From PNOJ01 sp016706845 (lineage in GTDB: Bacteria > Krumholzibacteriota > Krumholzibacteriia > LZORAL124-64-63): a stretch of DNA of 64,000 nt. Location of the stretch: positions 57,313-121,312 of the forward strand of contig JADJIV010000013.1 in NCBI GenBank assembly GCA_016706845.1. The letters run 5' to 3'. The position numbers and the translations under genes are program-made. Within the stretch, counting starts at the first letter, position 1. The number at the start of each line of letters is the position of its first letter. Below, piece after piece: positions 17,176 through 26,450 of this stretch. The notes under the pieces are model-generated. The model searched no databases and was not told where the DNA came from. It saw only the letters and a program-made list of their open reading frames with translations.

Positions 17176-19393
17176 ATGCCGCATCACGACCACCGCACCA
17201 GTCCCGCGAGCCGATGCCCGTCCGCCCGCGTCCGCGTGCGGGGGTGCGCCCTGGCTGCCGGTTTGGCCGCCCTCGGCGCGGCTACGCCGGCAGCGGCGTA
17301 CATCGGCCCCGGCGCCGGTTTCGCGCTGGGCGGCTCGGTGCTGTTCGGGCTGGCCGGCCTGTTCGTGGCGCTGGGCGCGCTGCTGCTGTGGCCGCTGCGC
17401 ACGCTGCTGCGCTACCTGCGCGGCCGGCGGCGCCTGCGCCGGGCCCGCGCCCGCCGCGTCGTCGTGCTGGGCCTCGACGGGCTCGACCCCGGTCTGGTCA
17501 AGCAGGGGCCTGCGCGAGGGGCGCCTGCCCCACCTGCGCCGGCTCGCCGGGCAGGGCGGCTTCCGGCCGCTGTCCACCACCACGCCGGCGATGTCGCCGG
17601 TCGCGTGGTCGGGCTTCGCCACCGGCGTCGACGCCGGGCGCCACAACATCTTCGACTTCCTGAACCGCGACCTGCGCACCTGCCTGCCGGTGCTCTCCTC
17701 CACCCGCCTCGAGCCGGCCGGCCGCGTGCTGAAGCTGGGGCCCTGGCGGCTGCCGCTGGGCAAGCCGCGCTTCGAGCTGCTGCGGCGCAGCAAGGCCTTC
17801 TGGCAGGTGCTGGGCGAGCACGGCGTCAAGGCCACGGTGCTGCGGGTGCCGATCACCTTCCCGCCCGAGAAGGTCGACGGGCAGATGCTGTCGGCGATGT
17901 GCGTGCCCGACCTGCGCGGGACCCAGGGCACGTTCTCCTGGTACAGCTCGGACCCGGACCAGGGCGCTCCGATCGACGGCGCGTCCGCCGGCGTGGCCCC
18001 CGTCGCCGACACCGAGACGATCGGCGGCGTGCGCAACCGCCTCGAACGCGACGGCGACCTCTGGCGCGCGCGGCTGGCCGGCCCCGACGACCTCGACGGG
18101 CGGCCGCTGAGCGTGCCCGTGGAAGCGCGCTTCGACGCCGCGGCCCGCCTCGCCCACTTCCGCGTCGGCGGCCGCGCATTCACGCTGGGGGCCGAGGTCA
18201 ACAGCGACTGGATCCGCGTCGCCTTCCGCGCCGGGCCAGGCCTGACCGCGCACGGCATCTGCAAGTTCCGCGTCACGAGCTTCGAGGAGCCGGTCGGCTT
18301 CTACGTGACCCCCGTGCACATCGACCCCGAGAAGCCGGCCCTGGCCATCTCCCATCCCGCCCACTACGCCGTCGCTTTGGGCAAGCTCCACGGCCCCTTC
18401 GCCACGCTGGGCCTGGCGGAGGACACCTGGGCCCTGAACGAGCGCGTCATCGACGAGCAGGCCTTCCTGGACCAGGCCTACGAGATCCACGAGGAGCGCC
18501 GCCGCCAGTTCTTCCACGCGCTCGACCGCCAGCGCACCGGCTCGATCACGGTCGTGTTCGACGCCACCGACCGCATCCAGCACATGTTCTTCCGCTACCT
18601 CGACCCCGCGCACCCGGCCAACGCGGGCAAGGACGTCGCGCGCCACCGCCACGCCATCCGCGACCTCTACGACCGCGCCGACGCGCTGGTGGGCGAGACG
18701 ATGGAGCGGCTGCGGCCCGGCGACGTGTTGCTGGTGGTCTCGGACCACGGCTTCAAGACCTTCCAGCGCGGCGTGAACCTCAACACCTGGCTGCGGGAGC
18801 ACGGCTACCTGTTCCTGCAGGGCGATCCCGCCGCCGGTCCGCCGCCGGCCCTCGCGCCGGGCGTCCGGGTCGAGCCGACGCGCGTCGACTGGTCGCGCAC
18901 CCGCGCCTACGCCACGGGGCTCGGCGGCTTCTACCTCAACCTGAAGGGCCGCGAGGCCCGCGGGATCGTGGAACCCGCCGCGGCCGACGCCCTGAAGCTG
19001 GAGTTGGCGGCGAAGCTGCGCGACCTGCGCGATCCCGGCCGCGGCTGCGCCTGCGTCAACGGCGTCTGGGACGGGCGCGAGTGCTACCACGGCCCCTACG
19101 TCGGCAACGGCCCCGACCTGGTCGTCGGCTACAAGGCCGGCTGGCGCACGGGCTGGGACGCCGCGGTGGGCCGCGTCACCGCCGACGTCTTCGAGGACAA
19201 CACCCGCAGCTGGTCGGGCGACCACTGCGTCGACCCGCGCCTGGTGCCGGGGGTCCTCTTCTCGTCGCTGCCGTTCGCCGCGACGAAACCGGCGCTGACC
19301 GATCTGGCGCCGACCATCCTGGACCTGTTCGGCATCGCGAAGCCGGCCTGGATGACCGGCCACAGCCTGCTGCCGGAAGGAGGTGTCTCTTGA
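17176..19393 (+). CDS. Membrane AP-superfamily phosphodiesterase 1, frameshifted
   Basis: About 738 residues after correction. A signal-like N-terminus ends in the IGPGAGF motif and a transmembrane segment (VLFGLAGLFVALGALLLW). The catalytic domain begins at VVVLGLDGLDPGLV. One extra G in the run 17505-17508 breaks the frame before LREGRLPHLRRLA. The nucleophile region is TTPAMSPVAWSGFATG, and metal motifs include VFDATDRIQHMF, VVSDHGFK and WSGDH. Close relatives are annotated as nucleotide pyrophosphatase-like. It is the first gene of a seven-gene overlapping run; its stop overlaps the next TTG start. It is a paralogue of the following gene. Confidence 0.8.
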
Positions 19394-21373
19394 ATCCACG
19401 CCGCAATGGCCCGGCCGGCCTGGCGATCGCGATGGCGGGCCTGCTGCTCGCCGTCGCCTGCAGCGCAGCGCCGGCGGATCAGCTGCCGAAGGTGCTGTGC
19501 ATCGGCTTCGACGGCATGGACCCGCAGCTGCTGGACCACTTCCGCGCCGACGGCTCGCTGCCCAACTTCGACGCCCTGATCGCGCGCGGCGACTACCGCG
19601 ACCTGGGCACGGCCATCCCGCCCCAGTCGCCGGTGGCCTGGTCCAACTTCATCACCGGCATGGATCCCGGCGGCCACGGCATCTTCGACTTCATCCACCG
19701 CAACCCGGCCACGCTGACGCCCTACCTCTCGGCCGCCCAGGCCATGGAGCCGCAGCGCTGGTGGAAGGTCGGGCCCTGGAAGTTCCCGCGCGACGAGGGC
19801 CACGTCGAGAACCTGCGCGACGGCGTCGCCTTCTGGCAGCTGCTGGACCGGGCCGGCGTCGAGGCCACCGTCTTCAAGGTGCCCGCGAACTTCCCGCCGG
19901 TCGAGTGCGAGTCGCACACGTTGTCGGGCATGGGCACGCCCGACATCCTGGGCACCTACGGCATCTACAGCTACTTCACCGAGGACGTCGCGGAGGAGGT
20001 CGAGATGTCCGGCGGTCGCCACGTGCCGGTCGCGCTGCGGGACGGCCGCGTGTGGGGCGAACTGGTCGGACCGGCCAACACCTACCGCGCGGGCGACCCG
20101 GAAGCGCGGCTGCCCTTCGAGGCCGTGGTGGACCGCGAGCAAGGCAGCGCCCTGTTCGACGTCGACGGCGAGCGCTTCCTGCTGCAGCAGGGCGAGTGGA
20201 GCGACTGGATCACGCTGCGCTTCCGGCTGGTGCCCGCCCTGAAGACCGTGCGCGGCGTCTGCCGCTTCTACCTGAAGGAGGCGGCGCCGACGTTCAAGCT
20301 GTACGTCACGCCGGTGAACCTCGACCCCGCCGCGCCGGAGATGCCCATCAGCACGCCCGCCGACTGGTCGCGCGATCTGGCCGCGGCGCTGGGCCCCTTC
20401 TACACGCAGGGTCTGCCCGGACGACACCAAGGCGCTCGAGGAGGGCGCCTTCGACGACGACGACTACGTGTCGCAGTCGACGCTGGTCTTCGAGGAGCGC
20501 GAACAGCAGCTGCGCCACGAGCTGGACCGCTTCGCCGCGCAGAAGGACGGCTTCCTGTTCTTCTACTTCAACAGCCCGGACCAGACCTGCCACACCTTCT
20601 GGCGCAACATGGACCACGATTCGCCGCGGCACGACACCGACGCCGGACGCCACGAGCAGCGCATCCGCGACGTCTACCGCAACTGCGACCGCGCCCTGGG
20701 CCTGGCCCTGGAACACGTGGACGACGAGACGCTGGTGCTGGTGCTGAGCGACCACGGCTTCGCGCCCTACCACCGCTCCTTCCACGTCAACCGCTGGCTG
20801 CTGGACAACGGCTACCTGGTCCTGCAGACCGGCGTCGCGCCGCGGGACGTGACGTACCTGTCGGGGATCGACTGGGACCGCACGCGGGCCTACGCCATCG
20901 GCATCAACGGCCTCTACCTCAACCTGAGCGGGCGCGAGGAGCGCGGGATCGTCGAGCCCGGCGCCGCGCGGGAGGCCCTGCTGCGGGAACTGGTCGCCGG
21001 ACTCGAGGCCGTGACCGACCCCGTCACCGGCCAGCCGGCGATCAAGTACGCCTACCGCACCGACGAGGTCTACCACGGCCCCCACACGGCCGAGGCCCCG
21101 GACATCGTGCTGGGCTACCATCGCGGGTACCGCGGCTCGAACGAGTCGGCGCTGGGCGAGGTGCCCGACGCGACGTTCGTCGACAACATGATGAAATGGA
21201 GCGGCGACCACTGCATGGCCGCCGACGAGGTGCCCGGCATCATCATCAGCAGCCGCCGGATCGACAAGGCCGACCCGACCCTGCTGGACCTGGCGCCGAC
21301 GTTCCTCTCCCTCTTCGGGATCGCACCGCTGCCGGAAATGGTCGGCAGCCCCCTCTACACGGGAGGTCGCTGA
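19390..21373 (+). CDS. AP-superfamily lipoprotein phosphodiesterase 2, frameshifted
   Basis: About 660 residues. Start TTG 19390 lies five bases after GAAGGAGGT and overlaps the preceding stop (TTGA). A lipoprotein signal (LLLAVACSAA) is followed by VLCIGFDGMDPQLL, the nucleophile region PPQSPVAWSNFITG and the metal motifs FNSPDQTCHTFW, VLSDHGFAPY and WSGDHC. One extra base at 20416-20420 interrupts the frame. The domain order matches the neighbouring paralogue, but here the anchor is a lipid instead of a helix. The natural substrate is unknown; headgroup or glycan phosphodiesters in the envelope are plausible. Confidence 0.8.
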
Positions 21374-21567
21374 TGTTCGGACCCTCCATCAAGATCGACA
21401 AGGCCCTGCTGGCCAAGATCCGCAAGTACGCCGGGATCGCCGGCTACGCCTCGCCGGAGGAGTTCGTCCGCCACGTGCTGGAGCGCGAGATCGCGAAGTT
21501 CGAGGAGGGCGGCGCCTCCGAGGACGAGATCCGCAAGCGCATGCAGGGCCTCGGCTACATCTCCTGA
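21373..21567 (+). CDS. Small ribbon-helix-helix-like protein
   Basis: A 64-residue protein whose N-terminal half (SIKIDKALLAKIRKYAGIAG followed by YASPEEFVRHVLEREI) fits the strand-helix-helix pattern of CopG/Arc proteins. The C-terminal half is charged and helical. ATG 21373 overlaps the previous stop (TGATG). It may be a DNA-binding regulator of the operon or a small partner of its membrane proteins; the fold alone does not decide. Confidence 0.7.
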   Translation: MFGPSIKIDKALLAKIRKYAGIAGYASPEEFVRHVLEREIAKFEEGGASEDEIRKRMQGLGYIS

Positions 21568-21577
21568 GGAGTCCGCG

Positions 21578-22390
21578 GTGACCTGGATCGCCTCGCTGCT
21601 GAACGGCCTGTTCGACCTGCTGCTGCGCCCCTTCGGCGGCGCGCCGTGGGCGGGCCTCGCCGTCGTGTCGGCGCTCGTGGGCGTCGCGATGCTGTGGCTG
21701 TTCAAGGTCACGACGAACCAGGACCTGCTGGCCCGCCGCCGGCGCGAGCTGACCGGCGGCCTCTACGAGCTGAGCCTGTACCAGGACTCGCTGGCCGTGA
21801 TGGCGCGCCTACAGGCGCGGCTGCTGGCGGCGAACCTGCGCTACCTGCTGGTGTCGTTGCCGGCGCTGCTGGTGCTGCTGCCGCTGGCGCTGCTGACGAT
21901 CGTGCAGCTGGACGCGCGCTTCCAGCGCCGCGCCCTGCAGGCCGGCGAGGAGATCCTGGTCACGGCGCGCTACGCCGAGGGCGCGTCCCCGGACCGCCTC
22001 GCGCTCGAGCCCGGAGCGGGCCTGGCCGTGGCGGCCGGCCCGGTGCGCGACCGCGCCGAGCGGGCCGTCTGGTGGCGCGTGCGGGCCGAGCGCGACGCCC
22101 CCGCCGGTTTCGCCGTCGTCGACGGCGCCGACCGCTTCGAGAAGCGCCTGGCCCCCGACGGCGCGCTGGGCCGCCTCGCCGCGGCCCGCGTCGCGGCGGG
22201 ATGGCGTCACGTCCTGCTGCACCCGGCCGAATCGCCCCTGCCCGGCGGCGCGGTGGTGACCGAACTGAAGGCCGAACTGCCGGCGCGCGGCCCCGACCGC
22301 TTCGGCATGCCGGGCTGGCTGTGGGGCTTCTGCCTCTTCTCGATCGTCGGCGGACTGGCCGTCAAGGGCCTCTTCAAGGTGGAGATCTGA
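21578..22390 (+). CDS. Oxa1/YidC/EMC3-like membrane protein (tentative)
   Basis: A 270-residue protein. TM1 (about residues 24-42, GLAVVSALVGVAMLWLF) is followed by a charged amphipathic helical hairpin rich in Arg and Leu (DLLARRRRELTGGLYELSLY). TM2 (about 88-112) comes next, then an extracytoplasmic domain of about 130 residues and a final TM near the C-terminus. TM1, a cytosolic coiled hairpin and TM2 is the layout of EMC3/TMCO1/DUF106 insertase relatives. The large domain before the last TM is not typical. GTG 21578 follows TGAGGAGT. It sits next to two envelope AP enzymes, so a role in placing or organising them is an attractive guess only. Confidence 0.5.
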   Translation: MTWIASLLNGLFDLLLRPFGGAPWAGLAVVSALVGVAMLWLFKVTTNQDLLARRRRELTGGLYELSLYQDSLAVMARLQARLLAANLRYLLVSLPALLVLLPLALLTIVQLDARFQRRALQAGEEILVTARYAEGASPDRLALEPGAGLAVAAGPVRDRAERAVWWRVRAERDAPAGFAVVDGADRFEKRLAPDGALGRLAAARVAAGWRHVLLHPAESPLPGGAVVTELKAELPARGPDRFGMPGWLWGFCLFSIVGGLAVKGLFKVEI

Positions 22391-22777
22391 TGAACTTCGC
22401 ATTCGCCGGCGCCGTGTCCGGCCTGATCGCCGTCGCCCTGGGCGCGTTCGCCGCCCACGGGCTGAAGTCGAAGCTCGCGCCGGAGATGCTGGCCGTCTTC
22501 GAGACCGGCGCACGCTACCAGATGTACCACGCCTTCGCCCTGCTCGCGGCCGCCTGGGCCGCCGGCCAGGGCCGGCGGTCAGGGCTCCGCCGCCTCTCCC
22601 GCCTTCGCCCGCGCCGCCGGCTGGTGCTTCCTCGCCGGCACGCTGCTGTTCTCGGGCAGCCTCTACGCCCTGGCCCTGACGGGCCTGCGCAAGCTCGGCA
22701 TCGTCACGCCCTTCGGCGGGGTGTTCTTCCTGGCGGGCTGGGGACTGCTGGCGTTCTCCTTCCTCGCGCGCAGATGA
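22390..22777 (+). CDS. DUF423 (YgdD/TMEM256-like) membrane protein, frameshifted
   Basis: About 128 residues with four hydrophobic segments. The family signature ALGAFAAHGLKSKL and YQMYHAFALL is present. One extra base at 22578-22581 breaks the frame before GSAASPAFARAAGW; the corrected frame ends at TGA 22777, overlapping the next ATG. The function of the family is unknown. ATG 22390 overlaps the previous stop. Confidence 0.85.
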
Positions 22778-23943
22778 GCCGCGGCGCGCGGCTGCGGGAA
22801 CTGGCCGGCCTGTTCCTGCGCCTGGGCGCGCTCTCCTTCGGCGGACCCGCGGCCCACAACGCGCTGATGCGCACCGAGGTCGTGCACCGGCGCGGCTGGC
22901 TCACCGACGCGGAATTCCTGGACCTGATGGGCGCGACCAACCTGATCCCCGGCCCGAACTCCACCGAACTCGCCATCCACATCGGCCACCGCCGCGCCGG
23001 CCGGCCCGGCCTGCTGGTCGCCGGCGCCTGCTTCATCCTGCCGGCCGTCCTGATCACGCTGGTCTTCGCCTGGGCCTACGTCCGCTTCGGCGCGCTGCCG
23101 CGGGTCGCGGCGCTGCTCGACGGCGTGAAGCCGGTGATCGTCGCCATCGTGGCGCACGCGCTGTGGGGGATGTCGCGCTCCGTGCTGAAGCGGCCGCTGC
23201 CGATCGTCCTGGCGGTCGCGGCCCTGGTCGCGGTGCTGGCGGGCGCGAACGAGCTGCTCGTGCTGGCGGGTGCCGGACTGGCGGCGCTCGCGACACGCCT
23301 GTCGTCGCTGCGGCGGCCGCCGGGCGCGCTGCTGCTGGGGTTGGGCGGATTCCTCGCTGCCGCTTCCCGTCTGCCCGCCGCCGCGGTCGCCGGCGCCGCC
23401 GAGATCGTCGCGCGCCCGTTCGCCCTGCCGTCGCTCTTCCTGTTCTTCCTGAAGGTCGGCTCGGTGCTCTTCGGCAGCGGCTACGTGCTGATCGCGTTCC
23501 TGCGCGCGGACCTCGTGGACCGCTGGCGCTGGCTCACGGAATCCCAGCTGCTGGACGCCGTCGCGGTCGGCCAGGTGACCCCGGGGCCGCTGTTCTCCAC
23601 CGCGACGTTCATCGGCTACCTGCTGGGCGGCGTGCCCGGCGCCGTCCTGGCGACGCTGGGGATCTTCCTGCCGGCTTTCGTCTTCGTGGCCCTGAGCGGG
23701 CCGCTGGTGCCGCGGTTGCGGCGCTCCCCGACCGCCGGCCTCTTCCTGGACGGCGTGGTCGCGGCCTCGCTGGCGCTGATGGCGGCGGTGTCCTGGCAGA
23801 TCGGCCGCGCGGCGGTGCGCGATGCGACGTCGGCGGTCCTGGCGGTGGTCGCTCTGGCGCTGCTGGTGCGCACGCGGGTCGGGTCTCTGTGGCTGGTCCT
23901 GGGGGGAGGGCTGGCGGGGCTGGCGCTGCAGACACTCGGTTAG
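22774..23943 (+). CDS. chrA: Chromate transporter (CHR family)
   Basis: A 389-residue, two-domain CHR protein with about 10-12 hydrophobic segments. Each half carries the family motif: LGALSFGGPAAHNALM with GPNSTELAIHIG in the first, and VLFGSGYVLIAFL with GQVTPGPLFSTATFIGYL in the second. CHR proteins expel chromate or related oxyanions in exchange for protons or sulfate. It is the last gene of the overlapping run that starts at 17176. Confidence 0.9.
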   Translation: MSRGARLRELAGLFLRLGALSFGGPAAHNALMRTEVVHRRGWLTDAEFLDLMGATNLIPGPNSTELAIHIGHRRAGRPGLLVAGACFILPAVLITLVFAWAYVRFGALPRVAALLDGVKPVIVAIVAHALWGMSRSVLKRPLPIVLAVAALVAVLAGANELLVLAGAGLAALATRLSSLRRPPGALLLGLGGFLAAASRLPAAAVAGAAEIVARPFALPSLFLFFLKVGSVLFGSGYVLIAFLRADLVDRWRWLTESQLLDAVAVGQVTPGPLFSTATFIGYLLGGVPGAVLATLGIFLPAFVFVALSGPLVPRLRRSPTAGLFLDGVVAASLALMAAVSWQIGRAAVRDATSAVLAVVALALLVRTRVGSLWLVLGGGLAGLALQTLG

Positions 23944-23963
23944 TCGCATCTACCGGCTCGCGG

Positions 23964-23992
23964 TTGTCGCGAAGATGGCTATGTGATAGAAT
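23964..23992 (+). promoter_or_regulatory. Sigma-70-type promoter of the secreted protein gene
   Basis: TTGTCG (23964-23969), a 17-base spacer, and TAGAAT (23987-23992), about 58 bases before ATG 24050. Confidence 0.5.
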
Positions 23993-24049
23993 TAACAACA
24001 TAACATCATGCGCCGCACCCCGCCTTCTTGGTATTCGGGAGGATCGTCC

Positions 24050-25012
24050 ATGTTCCGTGCTGCCACCGGCATCCTCGCCGCCCTGACGCTCCTCGCCCTG
24101 ATCTCGGCTGCACCGGCGGCCCGCGCCGAAGTTTTCGAATACGACCTCGCCGAACAGTGGAGCGACCTGGAAAACCCCTTCTTCCCCTGGACGCTGTGGA
24201 AATCGCCGTCCGCGCTGTTCGGCATCAACCAGCCGGACTTCATCCAGGATGGGTCCGGAGTCCACTGCTGGGCCGATCCAGCCCTTCCCCTGCCGATGCA
24301 CGTGCCCGTCTGGGGATGCGACGCCACTGGTCCCGAACCCATCGTCTGGATGCACGGCGCGGAGTTCGACCGCACCGGGACCAACGTGACCAGCGCCGAC
24401 TGGATCAGCTATGTCGCGGGCACCGCGACGATCAGCGGGGCGGTCTGGCAGGGCGCGACCAACCACCGCACGATGCGCTGGTCGCTGGTCCACAACGGCT
24501 CCGTCCTGACGTCGGGCGACATCACCACCGACGGCACGTACACCGCAGCATCGCCCTTCGCGTTCGCCGCGGGCTCGGGCGGCCCGGGCGCCCTGGTGCT
24601 CTCTGTCGAAGCAGGCGACGAGATCGAGCTGCGCATGACGTCGCTCAGCGAAGGCGGCAACCTCGGCGAATCGCTGGTGCTGCGCTTCCACATCTCCCTC
24701 GACACCGGAACCACCGACGCCGCCCCGCCGCCCGCGGCCGTGCGCCTGCTGCCCTGCCGCCCCAACCCCTTCAACCCCCGCACCACGCTGCGCTGCGAGC
24801 TGCCGGCGGGAACGACCGGACGCCTGCGCATCCACGACGCCGCCGGCCGCCAGGTGCGCGCCTTCACGATCGAAGCCGGCGCCTCCGGCCGGCGCGAGAT
24901 CACCTGGGACGGCCTGGACGATCGCGGCCGCGCCTGCCCCTCGGGCACGTACTTCGCCCGCCTCGGTTCGTCAGGCGAGATCACGACGACGAGGATGTCC
25001 CTGGCGCGATAG
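24050..25012 (+). CDS. Secreted protein with FlgD-like C-terminal tail
   Basis: A 320-residue protein with a signal peptide (residues 1-26, ending APAARAEV). A central beta-rich region of unknown function contains Trp/Phe-rich stretches (WTLWKSPSALFG). A C-terminal FlgD-Ig-like domain follows: CRPNPFNPRTTL, LRIHDAAGRQVRAF, WDGLDDRGRACPSGTYFARL. Such tails are found on many exported proteins of FCB-group bacteria and are thought to help surface sorting or anchoring. ATG 24050 follows GGGAGGA. A folded palindrome (25053-25199) lies 40 bases behind the stop. Confidence 0.8.
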   Translation: MFRAATGILAALTLLALISAAPAARAEVFEYDLAEQWSDLENPFFPWTLWKSPSALFGINQPDFIQDGSGVHCWADPALPLPMHVPVWGCDATGPEPIVWMHGAEFDRTGTNVTSADWISYVAGTATISGAVWQGATNHRTMRWSLVHNGSVLTSGDITTDGTYTAASPFAFAAGSGGPGALVLSVEAGDEIELRMTSLSEGGNLGESLVLRFHISLDTGTTDAAPPPAAVRLLPCRPNPFNPRTTLRCELPAGTTGRLRIHDAAGRQVRAFTIEAGASGRREITWDGLDDRGRACPSGTYFARLGSSGEITTTRMSLAR

Positions 25013-25052
25013 CCGCAGCCGCAGCCGCCCCGCCCCCTGCCACCCCGGTCCA

Positions 25053-25199
25053 CGAACAGGACACGGATCGTCCCGTCGCGGGGGCGTCTGTAGGCCCTCT
25101 GCGCCAGGAGGGCGCAGAGGGACGGAAGTCGAGCGAGCCGGGCACAGGATGTGTCCGGCGAGCGCCCCCCGCGACGGGACGATCCGTGTGTCCTGTTCG
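25053..25199 (+). repeat. Folded palindromic element, copy 2 (AGGACA...TGTCCT family)
   Basis: The outer arms begin CGAACAGGACACGG (25053) and end at GTGTCCTGTTCG (25199). They pair over about 32 bases with a two-base bulge, and weaker pairing continues outward to CCGG at about 25046/25206. Inside are a perfect 11-bp hairpin with loop AGGAG (25095-25121) and a 10-bp hairpin with one G-T pair and a GGA loop (25137-25159). The core matches copy 1 (1918-2046, opposite orientation), while the outer arms differ in sequence but remain complementary. It lies between two convergent genes, 12 bases from one stop and 40 from the other. Confidence 0.85.
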
Positions 25200-25211
25200 T
25201 CGCCGGGGGAA

Positions 25212-26450
25212 TTATTCGTGGCGGAGGGCTTCGATCGGATCCATGCGCGCGGCGCGGTTGGCGGGGTACAGCCCGAAGACGATCCCGATCCCCGCGGAGA
25301 ACAGCACCGCGAGCAGCACGATCCACGGGCTCAGGCCGAAGGGGAAGCGCAGGATCTTGGTGCCGCCCCAGGCCGCGAGGTAGCCCAGCACGACGCCGAT
25401 GACCCCGCCGATGGCCGTCAGGGTGGCGGCCTCGACCAGGATCTGGCGCAGCACGTCGTGGCGGCGGGCGCCGATGGCCATGCGCACGCCGATCTCCCGG
25501 GTGCGCTCGGTGACCGAGATCAGCATGATGTTCATCACGCCGATGCCGCCGACCATCAGGCCGATGCTCGACAGCACCACCAGGACCAGGGCGACGCCCT
25601 GGGTGACCTTGTCGACCAGCTCGCCGTAGGTCTCCGAGGCGACCACCGCGAAGTTGTCCTTCTCGCCGGGCTTGAGGCCGCGCCCGCGGCGCAGCGCGCC
25701 GGTGACGTCGGCGGCGACGTCGTCGGTCTCGTAGCCGTCGGCCACGGTCACGGCCAGCGTGCGGTCGTCGTACTCGCCGGTCGAGAAGTCCTTCTCGTAG
25801 GAGGTCCACGGCGTCACGACGAAGTTGTCGCCCATGGCGCCGAAGATGTGGCGGCGGCTCTCCATGGAGCCGATGACGCGGTACTCCGCCCCGAACAGCC
25901 GCAGGGACTTGCCGACCGGGTCGATCCCCGGGAACAGCGCTTCGGACGGCCCGCTGCCCAGCACGCAGACGCGGCTGCGCGAGTCCTGCTCGTCGAAGGT
26001 GAAGAAGCGGCCCTCGGCGATGGCGAACGAGTAGAGCGTGGCGAAGTTCGACGAGGCGCCGAAGATCTGCACCAGGTTGGTGCGCTCCTTGCCGTAGGTC
26101 AGGATCGTCGCCCGCCCGCTGGTGATCATGTAGTCCACGCCGTCGACGCCGGGCAGCTCGTCCAGGGGGGCGATGAGCTCCGGCATCAGCTGCGGCCGGC
26201 GCAGGGCTTCTTCGGGGTCCTCGCCGCCGAGGCCCGAGTGCCGCGCGATGTAGAGGTAGGGCTTGGCCGAGGAGACGATGTCGTTGCGGATGCGCCCGCT
26301 CAGGCCCGAGACGATGGTGTAGATCGCCAGCAGCGTCGCCACGCCGATGGCCACGCCCAGGATCAGCAGGGCGCTGCGCAGCCGGTGGCCGCGGATGGTC
26401 AGCAGCGCCTGACGGACGCCCTCCCGCGCGTGCATGACGCCGCTATTCAT
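25212..26450 (-). CDS. MacB-like ABC transporter permease 2
   Basis: A 412-residue protein. One N-terminal TM (LLILGVAIGVATLLAIYTIV) is followed by a periplasmic MacB-PCD domain and three C-terminal TMs of the FtsX type. The conserved coupling loop ERTREIGVRMAIGARRHDVL lies between them. The ending DPIEALRHE is typical. ATG 26450 overlaps the end of permease 1. MacB-type systems drive export or mechanotransmission across the envelope together with a MacA adaptor. No ATPase domain is fused or adjacent here. Confidence 0.92.
   Translation of the reverse strand: MNSGVMHAREGVRQALLTIRGHRLRSALLILGVAIGVATLLAIYTIVSGLSGRIRNDIVSSAKPYLYIARHSGLGGEDPEEALRRPQLMPELIAPLDELPGVDGVDYMITSGRATILTYGKERTNLVQIFGASSNFATLYSFAIAEGRFFTFDEQDSRSRVCVLGSGPSEALFPGIDPVGKSLRLFGAEYRVIGSMESRRHIFGAMGDNFVVTPWTSYEKDFSTGEYDDRTLAVTVADGYETDDVAADVTGALRRGRGLKPGEKDNFAVVASETYGELVDKVTQGVALVLVVLSSIGLMVGGIGVMNIMLISVTERTREIGVRMAIGARRHDVLRQILVEAATLTAIGGVIGVVLGYLAAWGGTKILRFPFGLSPWIVLLAVLFSAGIGIVFGLYPANRAARMDPIEALRHE

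Noticed and set aside
17104..21567. A continuous open frame of almost 1,500 codons on the plus strand
   Set aside because: Most of it is an Arg/Pro/Ala-rich shadow frame over the two AP genes; only its ends coincide with true genes because of +1 insertions.
25053..25199. CRISPR or integron attC interpretation of the repeats
   Set aside because: Only two copies 23 kb apart, no spacers, no cas or integrase genes, and the structure is one nested three-stem fold rather than an array.
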